Shown here one piece after another: positions 43,165-51,345 of a stretch of DNA of 64,000 nucleotides. The notes below the pieces were generated by a model, which worked only from the letters and a program-made list of their open reading frames with translations, was not told the origin of the DNA and made no database searches. The stretch is from the NCBI GenBank assembly GCA_963815775.1, contig CAWFIB010000027.1:86228-150227 (forward strand), given 5' to 3'. A program made the position numbers and the translations under genes. Every line of letters starts with the position of its first letter. Position 1 is the first letter of the stretch. This DNA is from CAVVDY01 sp963815775 (GTDB lineage Bacteria > Acidobacteriota > Terriglobia > Terriglobales > Acidobacteriaceae).

Positions 43165-43284
43165 GGCCCGGCTGAAGCCGGGCCGTTTCAAGGCTGGCGT
43201 CCCCTACGGGACTCGTGGGGCAAATGGGAGATTCGGTCCCAGCACTTCCGTGCTGGGCTAGAGTATGGCCTCCGCTTCGCGGAG
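43165..43284 (+). repeat. diverged three-hairpin element
   Basis: GGCCCGGCT-ga-AGCCGGGCC, GTCCC-ctac-GGGAC, CCCAGCAC-ttcc-GTGCTGGG and CTCCGC-ttc-GCGGAG in a row. The last three correspond one by one to the hairpins of the 37.0 kb element. The outer ends do not carry the terminal inverted repeats seen there. Confidence 0.6.
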
Positions 43285-43490
43285 TCGCGTTGTTAAGAGG
43301 TTTCCGGCGCAGTCGAAGGTGGGAATGGATGGAAGACGAGCGCGGCTGCCCCAGTCATCGGCCATTGACAACCGACAACGCGTACGACCTCCAATCCCAA
43401 ACATTCAAAATGCGCGAATGTGTGGGGCACCGGCTCTTGCATCAAAACTCGGACGTGCTAATATCGTCGTTGCGGCTTTGATGCGCAACT

Positions 43491-43539
43491 ATGCCAACAG
43501 TAAGTAAGTTTCAGCCACCGAATCCAATGTAGTTGGCAT
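43491..43539. promoter_or_regulatory. inverted repeat before SIR2-PIN gene
   Basis: ATGCCAAC (43491-43498) and GTTGGCAT (43532-43539) are perfect inverted repeats 33 bases apart, ending 24 bases before the start codon. They could be paired operators or the stem of a leader hairpin. Confidence 0.35.
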
Positions 43540-43563
43540 CGGATCGACGGATTTTGCTGTGCC

Positions 43564-46146
43564 ATGCGGACATACACTAAGGCAGATGCTCTCGCCGACC
43601 GCTTAATAGAGATCTTCAAAACGGAACGGACGGCTTTGTTTGCCGGTGCTGGCGTCTCGGCCCGAGCGCATCTGCCGGTTTGGCACGCGTATCTTGAGCG
43701 GCTTGCAGCGGTCGCTGATAAATACGAGCCACTGGCCGCCAGGCTAATCCGTAAGCGAGTAGAAGGAAACCTCCTTCTGCAAGCCGCGGATATCTATACC
43801 GGCTGCATTGAAATTCCTCGCGGTGTTCGCCTCGCAGGGTTGGAGGAGCCCCTCAAGTCAAAGTACTATGACGCCACGCTACTAAAAGGGCTCGTTTCGT
43901 TACCCTTTGACTGCTTCATAACGACAAACTATGACAGGGCGCTGCACGATGCCCTCGTCCTAGTGGGTAGGTCGACGAAACCAGCGGAACTCGGCGACGC
44001 TAGTCTCAAGCATGCGGTCTTCTGGGAGGACCTCTTTCTCGCGCGGATACACGGCCGTTCGGAAGTGCCGGAATCCATTGTCATTGATAGTAGAGGCTAC
44101 CGAGATCTTGATGATAATCAAGAATATGCTGATTTCCTGCATCGGTCATTTACTGGCTTTAGTTGCATATTCCTTGGTTTCTCTTTCAGTGATCCAGCTA
44201 TCCATAAGGTGCTGGAGTTCTACGCATCCAAGGGGGTTTATCCCAAACAACATTTTGCCATCATTCCGGTATCGACAGACCCTCTAGTTGAGAGGATGTC
44301 CAAATACAACATCGAGATTCTCGCCTACGAGCACGATGAGGGGCATGACCTGTTGTGGGAAGCATTGGAGCTAGTATTAGACAGATTTAAACCTAACGAC
44401 AAAGGTGTTCCGAGACAGCGAACTCTGGACGCAACCCGTCGCCTACTGGCGGTCTGTTATGCAAGTGCCAGCCTTGGCTCAGAAGGCATCGCGCTTACGC
44501 AGCTGGTAATTCAAGGCATTGTACTCTCGGCTTTGGATTCTGGTGCTACTTCCGTTTCGAGTGTGGCTAATGAACTGCGAAAATTCCTCGCCGTCAACTT
44601 CAGGGAAGCTACGACGCTCGTTAGTGAGGCGATCGATGTCCTGATTAAAAAGAAGCTTTGCATGAGAGACGGCGAAACCGTTGTTATCATTGATAACGTC
44701 AAACTAGATATTAGCACTGTACCGGTTGGTATTCTTGTAGACGGGATTGTCAATCGCCTCTTGGTGCGCAATAACTATGAAGTTGGAGGCGATGTTCGGG
44801 TCGCCATCGATAAAATTCTAGAATACGTTATCATTACTCGTGGGTTTGATTTGGGGGCGGAATTTGCCGGAGCCTCTCCATGTGGCGACTTGAACCCCAC
44901 GTCCACTATCGAGGTTGCTATAAAGAAGTACTTGCCTGAGTATTGGGCTGATAAGAAGGCATTAATCCTGGAAGCCTTTATCGACTTGCTTCGGAGACCT
45001 GAGCCTGCCGAGGAGAGAGCGCTTGCTGAATTGGGTCGGTTATCGTTTGGAATAGAGATAGTGCTCAAAGCCGGACGATCTACCATCTATTCATTGTCTT
45101 TGCCTGAGATAATTTATCTCGATGCCAACGTGGTGATGCCGGCGATTATTCCTGGACACCCGCTACAGCGCTCATATCTTAACGCAATAAAGAAGATTCA
45201 GCTAGCGGCTCAGAGCGGCGGCAGAGCGACGCGAGTTGTGGTTACCGACGTCTTTGTCGAGGAAACAATCGAGCATCGACAAAGGGCCATTCATATTGTT
45301 GACGAACTGGGATTGGAGAACCTAAGGTCGATCAGGAAACCGATTACGTTTTATGGAGTGACGGATGTAAATGTTTTTCTGGGTGCATACTCAACATGGT
45401 TATTGCAAAGGGCACCGGGTGAGGATCCAAAATTTGCAGCGTTTCTGTCGGACGTAGCCCCGTATTCGACAGAGGCTGAACTTGCTGCGAGTCTCACAGC
45501 GAGTGGTATCGAAGTTATCGTGAGCAGGCCAAAATCTGAGCAGGACGTGCGAGACTATTCAGATGCGACGGAGCGGCTGCTGGATGCTTACCAAGCGGCT
45601 GAGGTGGATAATTGGGTCATCAAATACAAGGCCACAATACTTAAGAAACACGAAGCACGTCAGCTTTTGATATTGGAGCGGGACAGTGCGGCAGGCCTAA
45701 GATCGGTGTTCTTTACGGCTGATTCAAGTCTGCGGCAGGCGGTTTCGAAAGGAGAGTTCCACGGACTGGAAAACCTACTTCTCTCTAACCGGAACCTTGT
45801 CCAGTTGGTGGATCTACTCATTGGCCTAGACGTTGATGCAAGTTCATTGTCGCGGCTGCTTTGGACCGTGCCGATTGCCGATGATCGATCTGCACTGAAG
45901 GACTATCTGATAAATCGAGCACTTGAGCATTATGATGCTGCGATGCTCCTGAAGTTAAACGAGATAATAGACGCCTATGTGGAGAAAACCCTGCGTAACG
46001 CAAAGCTCGAAGGCATTGAACTGCTTGCCAAACGATCCAATGGCAGGGTTAAAGCGTCCCGCTTCCTGGACAATGCGGAGCAGTGGCTGTTCAGTGAATT
46101 AGCTGAAGAAGTGCGCAAGGAGAAGGAAGAACGTAGGAATAGGTAA
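43564..46146 (+). CDS. SIR2-PIN fusion, putative defence protein
   Basis: 860-residue protein, not recognised as a named system. Residues 1-275 are a SIR2-like NAD-processing domain: GAGVSARAHLPVW (28-40), TTNYD with Asn122, catalytic-type His163 in RIHGR, and GFSFSD (205-210). Residues about 285-510 are mixed helix and strand without a clear family. Residues about 515-725 look like a PIN-like nuclease: YLDANVV (Asp520), TDVFVEE (Glu566/567), Glu697 in KHEARQLL and FFTADSSL (Asp720). A helical, charged tail follows. Bacterial SIR2 proteins act in anti-phage systems by destroying NAD; a PIN domain would add RNA or DNA cleavage. Its base composition is visibly more AT-rich than that of its neighbours and it stands alone between repeats, which suggests transfer. 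No SD is evident before ATG 43564. The SIR2 call is firm, the PIN call moderate, the defence role inferred. Confidence 0.8.
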   Translation: MRTYTKADALADRLIEIFKTERTALFAGAGVSARAHLPVWHAYLERLAAVADKYEPLAARLIRKRVEGNLLLQAADIYTGCIEIPRGVRLAGLEEPLKSKYYDATLLKGLVSLPFDCFITTNYDRALHDALVLVGRSTKPAELGDASLKHAVFWEDLFLARIHGRSEVPESIVIDSRGYRDLDDNQEYADFLHRSFTGFSCIFLGFSFSDPAIHKVLEFYASKGVYPKQHFAIIPVSTDPLVERMSKYNIEILAYEHDEGHDLLWEALELVLDRFKPNDKGVPRQRTLDATRRLLAVCYASASLGSEGIALTQLVIQGIVLSALDSGATSVSSVANELRKFLAVNFREATTLVSEAIDVLIKKKLCMRDGETVVIIDNVKLDISTVPVGILVDGIVNRLLVRNNYEVGGDVRVAIDKILEYVIITRGFDLGAEFAGASPCGDLNPTSTIEVAIKKYLPEYWADKKALILEAFIDLLRRPEPAEERALAELGRLSFGIEIVLKAGRSTIYSLSLPEIIYLDANVVMPAIIPGHPLQRSYLNAIKKIQLAAQSGGRATRVVVTDVFVEETIEHRQRAIHIVDELGLENLRSIRKPITFYGVTDVNVFLGAYSTWLLQRAPGEDPKFAAFLSDVAPYSTEAELAASLTASGIEVIVSRPKSEQDVRDYSDATERLLDAYQAAEVDNWVIKYKATILKKHEARQLLILERDSAAGLRSVFFTADSSLRQAVSKGEFHGLENLLLSNRNLVQLVDLLIGLDVDASSLSRLLWTVPIADDRSALKDYLINRALEHYDAAMLLKLNEIIDAYVEKTLRNAKLEGIELLAKRSNGRVKASRFLDNAEQWLFSELAEEVRKEKEERRNR

Positions 46147-46443
46147 CTGCGAGAGAAAGCAACATGTACATCCGATACGCGGGTGATGTACAAGCCGGGA
46201 TCGATGAACCTCGAGCCTCCACGGACCGGGATCGACTTTGACCAGCCCTTGTTTGCCCGATGCGTGTGCGCGGAAGCCGCGAGCGAGCTGCAGGGCTTTT
46301 GTGCGTCTGGGAAAGAGCTGTCCGCATGCAGGTGTGCCCCTTCCTCTCTGCCGAAAGCTTGCGCGCAGGTTATGGGCGGGGCGCGAAAAAAGCAGGTCCT
46401 TCGCTGCGCTCAGGATGACAATCTTGGAGGTGGGGCCGGTGAA

Positions 46444-46589
46444 GGCACGACTGGAAGTCGTGCCCTGACGCGAATCTTCGCAGAGCGGAAGAGACGGCGC
46501 GGCTGAAGCCGCGCCCCTTCGGGGAGCAGGTAGCGACTGGCGAAGAGCGTCCCAGTCATTCCAAAACCAGGAATGAGTGGGGAACCCGC
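46444..46589 (+). repeat. 145-base direct repeat, copy 1
   Basis: Begins with the hairpin GGCACGACT-gga-AGTCGTGCC, continues with CTGACGCGAATCTTCG and the hairpin GGCGCGGCT-ga-AGCCGCGCC, and ends in CATTC...GAATG-AGTGGGG-AACCC. Copy 2 is at 46750-46894 with scattered substitutions. The final part belongs to a family also present at 42243-42280 and 43396-43432. Confidence 0.85.
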
Positions 46590-46679
46590 TGGAAAGCGCG
46601 CCGCTTCGAACTACACTTTGCTGATGGCTTGCGCGCAGGCGACTGGGCGGAGCGCACAAAGAGCAGGTCCTTCGCTGCG

Positions 46680-46709
46680 AGAGGCTGTCCGCTTGAGCGG
46701 ACAGCCTCT
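46680..46709. repeat. inserted perfect hairpin
   Basis: AGAGGCTGTCCGC-ttga-GCGGACAGCCTCT, a perfect 13-bp stem. Comparing the surrounding repeat with its partner near 46390 (CTTCGCTGCGCTCAGGATG) shows the hairpin interrupts the unit, so it looks like a small insertion. Confidence 0.7.
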
Positions 46710-46749
46710 CTCCGTTCAGGATGCCAAATAGGGGAGGTAGGTGTTATTC

Positions 46750-46894
46750 GGCACGACTGGAAGTCGTGCCCTGACGCGAATCTTCGCAGAGCGGAGGAGA
46801 CGGCGCGGCTGAAGCCGTGCCCCTTCAGGGAGCAAGGAGCGAGTGGCGAAGAGCGTCCCACCATTCCAACCGAAGGAATGAGTGGGGCACCCGC
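46750..46894 (+). repeat. 145-base direct repeat, copy 2
   Basis: Second copy of the unit at 46444-46589, same orientation, ending in CATTC...GAATG-AGTGGGGCACCCGC just before the S10 peptidase gene. Confidence 0.85.
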
Positions 46895-46916
46895 ACCTGA
46901 AAAATCCCCCGCCGAA

Positions 46917-48614
46917 CTACCGGCTCGGCAGGGCAGAGTTCACGAAGTTCGCATAGTCCTTATGCATTTTGTCGTGAGCTTGCTGGTCCAGGTAGACCAT
47001 GTGTCCCGAGGCGTAGTAGTCGAACGAAATGTTCTTATGTACGTCGGGGGTAACGTTGAGGTGGTTCATGGTGTATTGCGCGGCCAGGAAGGGAGTTGCC
47101 AGATCGTAGTCGCCCTCCATGACGAGGATCTTCAGAGTTGGATCCTTGATCATGGCGGAACGAAGCGAGCTGGCTACGTCGGCGTATCCCATCTCGAAGC
47201 CGCCTCCGGGGAAGCGGGTGTTGGGACTGGCCCAGTTCCAGGTAAAGACGCCGGGGCCGAGTTGCCCAGCCGAGGTGTAGTAGGGCATGTCGACCTTATA
47301 GTTCAGCTCGCGGCGAATGTAGTCGTTGAAGACCGCGGTGAACGGGCCCTGGGTCGCGGCGGAAGCGGGATCGAAGCGGGCCATTTCCAGAGCCCCATTG
47401 GGAGCAGGGCTGGTGTAACGGCCATCGAGACGGCCAACGATTTTTTGCTGGTCGGCGAGCAGCCACTGCATGAAGGTGCGCACATCGATGCGCATGTTGG
47501 CCATCTGCACGACATTCTTGGGCAGCCCGGTGTACTCGGATAGCTTGTCGATGATGTTGGCGCGCTCCTCAGGGGTGAGGGCGTCACCTTTATTCAGCGC
47601 CTGCCAGTACTGGTTCATGGCAAAGTCGCTGACCTCCTGGCGGGTGCGGTTCATGTCCGCCGAAAGGTTGGGAGGAAGCTTGTGGTGATAGCCGGCGATC
47701 ATGGTCATGCTGGGCAGAATGAGCGGGTAGGGCACATCGTTGATGGGGGCGAATTCGAGACTTTCGAAATTCAGCACCATAGAAAGTAAGCAGATGCCGT
47801 TGAAGTTGATGCCCCGGTCGGCGAGGTATCCGGCGATACCGGCGGAACGCGTGGTGCCGTAGCTTTCGCCCAGCAGGTAGAGCGGCGAAGACCAACGCTC
47901 ATAGCGGGAGATGTACATGCGGATGAATTCGCCGAAGGAGTCGATGTCGCCGTGCAATCCCCAGAACTTGTGCGCCTGCTGCATGTCGGCAGGACGGCTG
48001 TAGCCGGTGCCGATGGCATCGATCATGACGATGTCGGTCACGTCGAGCGGGGTGTCGGGATTGTCGTGCAGGCGGTAGGGGGCCTCGGGCATCCAGCCTT
48101 CGGGCTGAAGCACGACGGTGCGCGGGCCGAGCGCGCCCATGTGAAGCCAGATGGAAGCCGAGCCGGGACCACCGTTGTAGGAGAAGGTCAGCGGGCGCTT
48201 GGCGGGATCGGCGCCATCGAGGGTGTAGGCGACGAAGAACATCTCGGCGTCGATTTTGCCGGTGGGGTCCTTGATGGGGAGGCGTCCGGCAGTGGCAGTG
48301 TAGTGCAGGGTCCGGCCGTTGACGGTGATGGTGTGATGGGTCTGGATCGGGGGGACCTCAGTCATGTCCCACTTGTAGTTGGCGGCGGCGGCCTGAGGGG
48401 AATGCTCGGCCTCGGGCGATGGAGGAGGAGTGGGCTCTCGATGTTGCGGCTCGCGTTCGCTAGTGGGCGTCTGCGGCGTGGCCTGCGTGGCGGCCGGTTG
48501 AGTGGAAGAGTTCGGTTTGTGGGCTCGTTGCTGAGGCGACTCGGGCTGCTGGGCCGCAGCGCCGGCTGCCAAAACAATGGCCAGCGACGCCACAAGGGGA
48601 AAAGCTGTCTTCAT
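46917..48614 (-). CDS. exported S10 serine carboxypeptidase
   Basis: 565-residue peptidase of the S10 (alpha/beta hydrolase) family with a signal peptide (MKTAFPLVASLAIVLAAGAAAQ). A Pro/Thr-rich low-complexity linker spans about 23-75. Catalytic Ser lies in LLGESYGTTRSAG, Asp in EGDYDLATP and His in SGHMVYLD; the oxyanion region is FSYNGGPGSASIW. It removes C-terminal residues from peptides, probably in the periplasm. Monocistronic, convergent with the repeat region. Confidence 0.93.
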   Translation of the reverse strand: MKTAFPLVASLAIVLAAGAAAQQPESPQQRAHKPNSSTQPAATQATPQTPTSEREPQHREPTPPPSPEAEHSPQAAAANYKWDMTEVPPIQTHHTITVNGRTLHYTATAGRLPIKDPTGKIDAEMFFVAYTLDGADPAKRPLTFSYNGGPGSASIWLHMGALGPRTVVLQPEGWMPEAPYRLHDNPDTPLDVTDIVMIDAIGTGYSRPADMQQAHKFWGLHGDIDSFGEFIRMYISRYERWSSPLYLLGESYGTTRSAGIAGYLADRGINFNGICLLSMVLNFESLEFAPINDVPYPLILPSMTMIAGYHHKLPPNLSADMNRTRQEVSDFAMNQYWQALNKGDALTPEERANIIDKLSEYTGLPKNVVQMANMRIDVRTFMQWLLADQQKIVGRLDGRYTSPAPNGALEMARFDPASAATQGPFTAVFNDYIRRELNYKVDMPYYTSAGQLGPGVFTWNWASPNTRFPGGGFEMGYADVASSLRSAMIKDPTLKILVMEGDYDLATPFLAAQYTMNHLNVTPDVHKNISFDYYASGHMVYLDQQAHDKMHKDYANFVNSALPSR

Positions 48615-48823
48615 GATGCTGAGGTCCTCGAATGTTGGAGTTGGCTTGCTATGAACGGGAGGTGCTGAAGCGTTGGGCGCTGCACAGAAAGCATTGCGGT
48701 TGTCGATGATAACGCGTCAGGAATGTTAAAGGGAAATGAAGGGGAGCTTCGGGGCAGCGAAAAGGCGAGAGCCAGGAGCGACTAGCGAAAGCCAAAGGCC
48801 TAAATGCCAAAGGCCATTGGCGC

Positions 48824-49309
48824 TCACGGCGCTAACACTTTACGTGCAAACATCTCCGCCAGCGCGCCGATGCCGGGAGAGAAGCTTTCGCTGGGGCCGG
48901 CGAGATTGAGGGTTTTGATCCCGCGCGCTTCGATCCAATGGCGAACCCGAGGCACATCGGCGAGGTCGGCAGGATCGGCGATCAGCAGCGGCTTGCGATA
49001 ATGTGCGGCACAGTCGGCGGTCCAGCGCGTGCCGGGATCGGCGAGGTCGAGATCGCCGGGAAGCAGCAGGAGCGTGCCATCGGAGTCGCGGACGTTCCAC
49101 TCGGTGCGCTGCGAGCGGGGGACGCCGGGGGCCAAGGGGCTGCGGTCGGCGGGCGTCTCGGTGAGCGGGAAGGTGGCGGGGATGGCGCCGTCTTCGGAGA
49201 GGCGGCCGGGCGGGCACCAGCCTCCGATGGCGACGCGGAGAGAGGCTGCGGCGCGCAGCGCGGCTTGATCGACGCCGGTCTGGCCTCCGGAGATGATGCG
49301 AGCGACCAT
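48824..49309 (-). CDS. SLOG-fold putative molybdenum-carrier protein
   Basis: 161 residues resembling the putative molybdenum-carrier group of the SLOG/Rossmann superfamily. N-terminal nucleotide-binding loop IISGGQTGVDQAAL, then GGWCPPGRLSEDG, both typical. SLOG proteins bind nucleotides or related ligands; the molybdenum link in the family name rests on distant similarity. No molybdenum-cofactor genes are nearby. Confidence 0.82.
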   Translation of the reverse strand: MVARIISGGQTGVDQAALRAAASLRVAIGGWCPPGRLSEDGAIPATFPLTETPADRSPLAPGVPRSQRTEWNVRDSDGTLLLLPGDLDLADPGTRWTADCAAHYRKPLLIADPADLADVPRVRHWIEARGIKTLNLAGPSESFSPGIGALAEMFARKVLAP

Positions 49310-49511
49310 GACTGCTATTTAATCAGGATGGCCTCGGCGACTCTAGCGCAACCCTAGCGGGCGTGTGCTTTCCCCTTTTGGGAGGCACGGCGGGAAAAGC
49401 GCGTGTGAAGCATTTCGGGGCTCGGTGGGCGGCGTATGCTGCTGTTGGCGAACAGAAATCGCCATCCCCAGGCAATTCTTGTGCGCCGCCTTCGAAGGAG
49501 GGAGGCGAGCC

Positions 49512-49934
49512 GTGAGCAAGACCAAATGCACGGTTGTGGCTTTGTTGTTCGTAAATTTTGCCCTGCCGGTGATCGGCAAGACATACAAGACGACCTATCC
49601 CGTGGCGTGCGGCGAGGTATGGGCCGCGGTGAAGGACACGCTGGGCAATGCGGAGAATTACAGCGTTCTAAGCAGTGACGATGCCCAGATGAAGGCATCT
49701 TACGATGTGAAGCACCAGGCGCACGTCAATGTGAGCGGAGCGCTCCTGCAACGCACCAACAAGGTCACGCTGGTGACGAAGGGAAGCGCGTGCGAGATGC
49801 AAGTGGTCTCGAACTATAGCGGGTGGGAGCACCACGATCAGGGCGACTTCAAGCAGCGGGTGGAGGAATCGATGGCGAAGCTGAAGAATGCGGCGCCGGC
49901 CCAGCCTGCGAAGACGCCGGACGCTGGCCGGTAG
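49512..49934 (+). CDS. small exported hypothetical protein
   Basis: 140 residues from a GTG at 49512 with GGAGGGAGG upstream. Signal peptide (VSKTKCTVVALLFVNFALPVIG), then a compact domain (TYKTTYPVACGEVWAAVKDTL) with conserved-looking cysteines at ACGEV and SACEM. The fold may be a small alpha-beta domain; no family recognised. The next gene follows after 22 bases. Confidence 0.7.
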   Translation: MSKTKCTVVALLFVNFALPVIGKTYKTTYPVACGEVWAAVKDTLGNAENYSVLSSDDAQMKASYDVKHQAHVNVSGALLQRTNKVTLVTKGSACEMQVVSNYSGWEHHDQGDFKQRVEESMAKLKNAAPAQPAKTPDAGR

Positions 49935-49956
49935 GCTGATTCCGCGAGGAGGCGCG

Positions 49957-50265
49957 ATGCAACTACAACTGGAAACCGATGAGCTGGACCTGATCATGAA
50001 CATCCTGCTGGAGCGGGAGGCTACGCAGACGGGAACGGACTTCGAGATGTGCGAGGAGCTACTCGATCGGGTAGTGGCCCGCAATATGGAGTTTGATGCG
50101 GATGAGCTGCAACAACTGGCAGACATTCTGGCCGAGTACCAGCACGGGCTGCAGGATGCGGTTGCGCACGAGACGAAGCCGGGGGTGAAGGCCAAGCTCC
50201 AGACGAAGCTGGAAAAATTAGCGCACGTGGTGGAACGGGTCGAGGAAGCCTGCGTGATGTTCTGA
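49957..50265 (+). CDS. small helical cytoplasmic protein, unknown
   Basis: 102 residues, highly charged and predicted mostly helical, with no signal peptide or metal motif. GAGGAGG is placed six bases before the ATG. Acidic and leucine heptads (LDLIMNILLEREA, LADILAEYQHGLQDAV) suggest a helical bundle. Likely co-transcribed with the exported protein upstream. Confidence 0.7.
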   Translation: MQLQLETDELDLIMNILLEREATQTGTDFEMCEELLDRVVARNMEFDADELQQLADILAEYQHGLQDAVAHETKPGVKAKLQTKLEKLAHVVERVEEACVMF

Positions 50266-50397
50266 GGGCGTGGCTCGCCGCCGCCGCCGAATGCGGCACA
50301 GGCAATGTAGATAAGCGAAAATTTTCTCCGTCCGCAACCCTCTGCTGCGGATGACAGGGTTTCGATTTGTTGTTACGCTCGGTAGTCACACCTACTG

Positions 50398-51312
50398 ATG
50401 CCCGCTGAACGCCTACAAAAGATCATCGCTGCTGCTGGGATTGCCTCGCGCCGTAAAGCGGAAGAGCTCATCACCGGCGGATTGGTGTCGGTCAACGGGC
50501 AGATCGTCACCGAGTTGGGAACGAAGGCCGATCCGGCGACCGACCACATCAAAGTAGCGGGCAAGGCGCTGCGTGGTCCGGAGCGGCCCGTCTACCTTCT
50601 GTTGCACAAGCCAAAAGGTTATGTCACGACGGTGACCGATCCCGAGGGCCGGCCAACGGTGCTTGATCTGGTGCGCGGGTTGGGAGCGCGGGTGTATCCG
50701 GTGGGGCGGCTCGACTACCTGAGCGAAGGGCTACTGCTATTGACCAATGATGGCGACCTGGCGCAGAAGCTCACGCACGCCTCGTCGCATGTCCCGAAGA
50801 CGTATCTGGTGAAGGTCAGCGGCAAGCCGACGGCGGAGCAGATCAGCAAGCTGCGCGGCGGCGTCTTTCTTCCGGCGGAGACCAAGCCGCTCAAGACCCG
50901 CGAAGGCCAGGAGCAGAAGCGGCGCTCACAGGCGGCGCGCACCGGACCCGTACAGATCGAGCTGCTGCGGGACGCGGCCAATCCCTGGTATGAAGTCACC
51001 CTGATCGAGGGACGCAACCGGCAAATCCGCCGCATGTTCGAGCAGATTGACCACCATGTGGAGAAAATCAAGCGGGTGCGCTACGGGCCGCTGCAACTGG
51101 ACGTCGAGGCGGGGCAGTTTCGGCATCTAACCAGCAGCGAGGTGGCGCAACTGAAGGCAGCCGCGAAGGGGACGAAATCAGGTCGTAACCCCGGGCGCGG
51201 CCCCGGGCAGTTGACGGCAAAACGCGAAAGCTATAAGAAGGGAAGCGGGGTTTCAAGCAAGCAAGCGAGCGGAACCGGCAGGCACGAAGGACGGCGGAAA
51301 CGCACCCGCTGA
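50398..51312 (+). CDS. RluB/RsuA-family pseudouridine synthase
   Basis: 304-residue enzyme that converts a uridine to pseudouridine in ribosomal RNA. An S4 RNA-binding domain (1-60; LQKIIAAAGIASRRKAEELI) precedes the catalytic domain, with Asp in VGRLDYLSEGLLLLTNDG. The C-terminal 45 residues are a Lys/Arg/Gly-rich tail, probably for RNA binding. RluB (23S rRNA) is the likeliest member but RsuA cannot be excluded. Confidence 0.92.
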   Translation: MPAERLQKIIAAAGIASRRKAEELITGGLVSVNGQIVTELGTKADPATDHIKVAGKALRGPERPVYLLLHKPKGYVTTVTDPEGRPTVLDLVRGLGARVYPVGRLDYLSEGLLLLTNDGDLAQKLTHASSHVPKTYLVKVSGKPTAEQISKLRGGVFLPAETKPLKTREGQEQKRRSQAARTGPVQIELLRDAANPWYEVTLIEGRNRQIRRMFEQIDHHVEKIKRVRYGPLQLDVEAGQFRHLTSSEVAQLKAAAKGTKSGRNPGRGPGQLTAKRESYKKGSGVSSKQASGTGRHEGRRKRTR

Positions 51313-51345
51313 CGCATGGGTTGGAGCGGAAGCGCAAGGGGAAGA

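Larger units (their letters stand above)
43055..43563. other. repeat-rich region upstream of SIR2-PIN gene
   Basis: No gene. Four hairpins follow each other at 43165-43184, 43199-43212, 43238-43257 and 43270-43284; the last three match the order and type of hairpins in the 37.0 kb repeat. A CATTC/GAATG repeat copy lies at 43396-43432 and an 8-bp inverted repeat at 43491-43539. Confidence 0.65.
46147..46916. other. 770-base repeat-filled intergenic region
   Basis: No gene supported. It holds two direct copies of a 145-base unit (46444-46589 and 46750-46894), two partial copies of a second unit (around 46390 and 46665, core CAGGTCCTTCGCTGCG) and one inserted 30-base hairpin at 46680-46709. Confidence 0.7.

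Noticed and set aside
46183..46506. ORFs in the 46 kb repeat region
   Set aside because: They run through palindromic repeats, have no SD and give low-complexity products.
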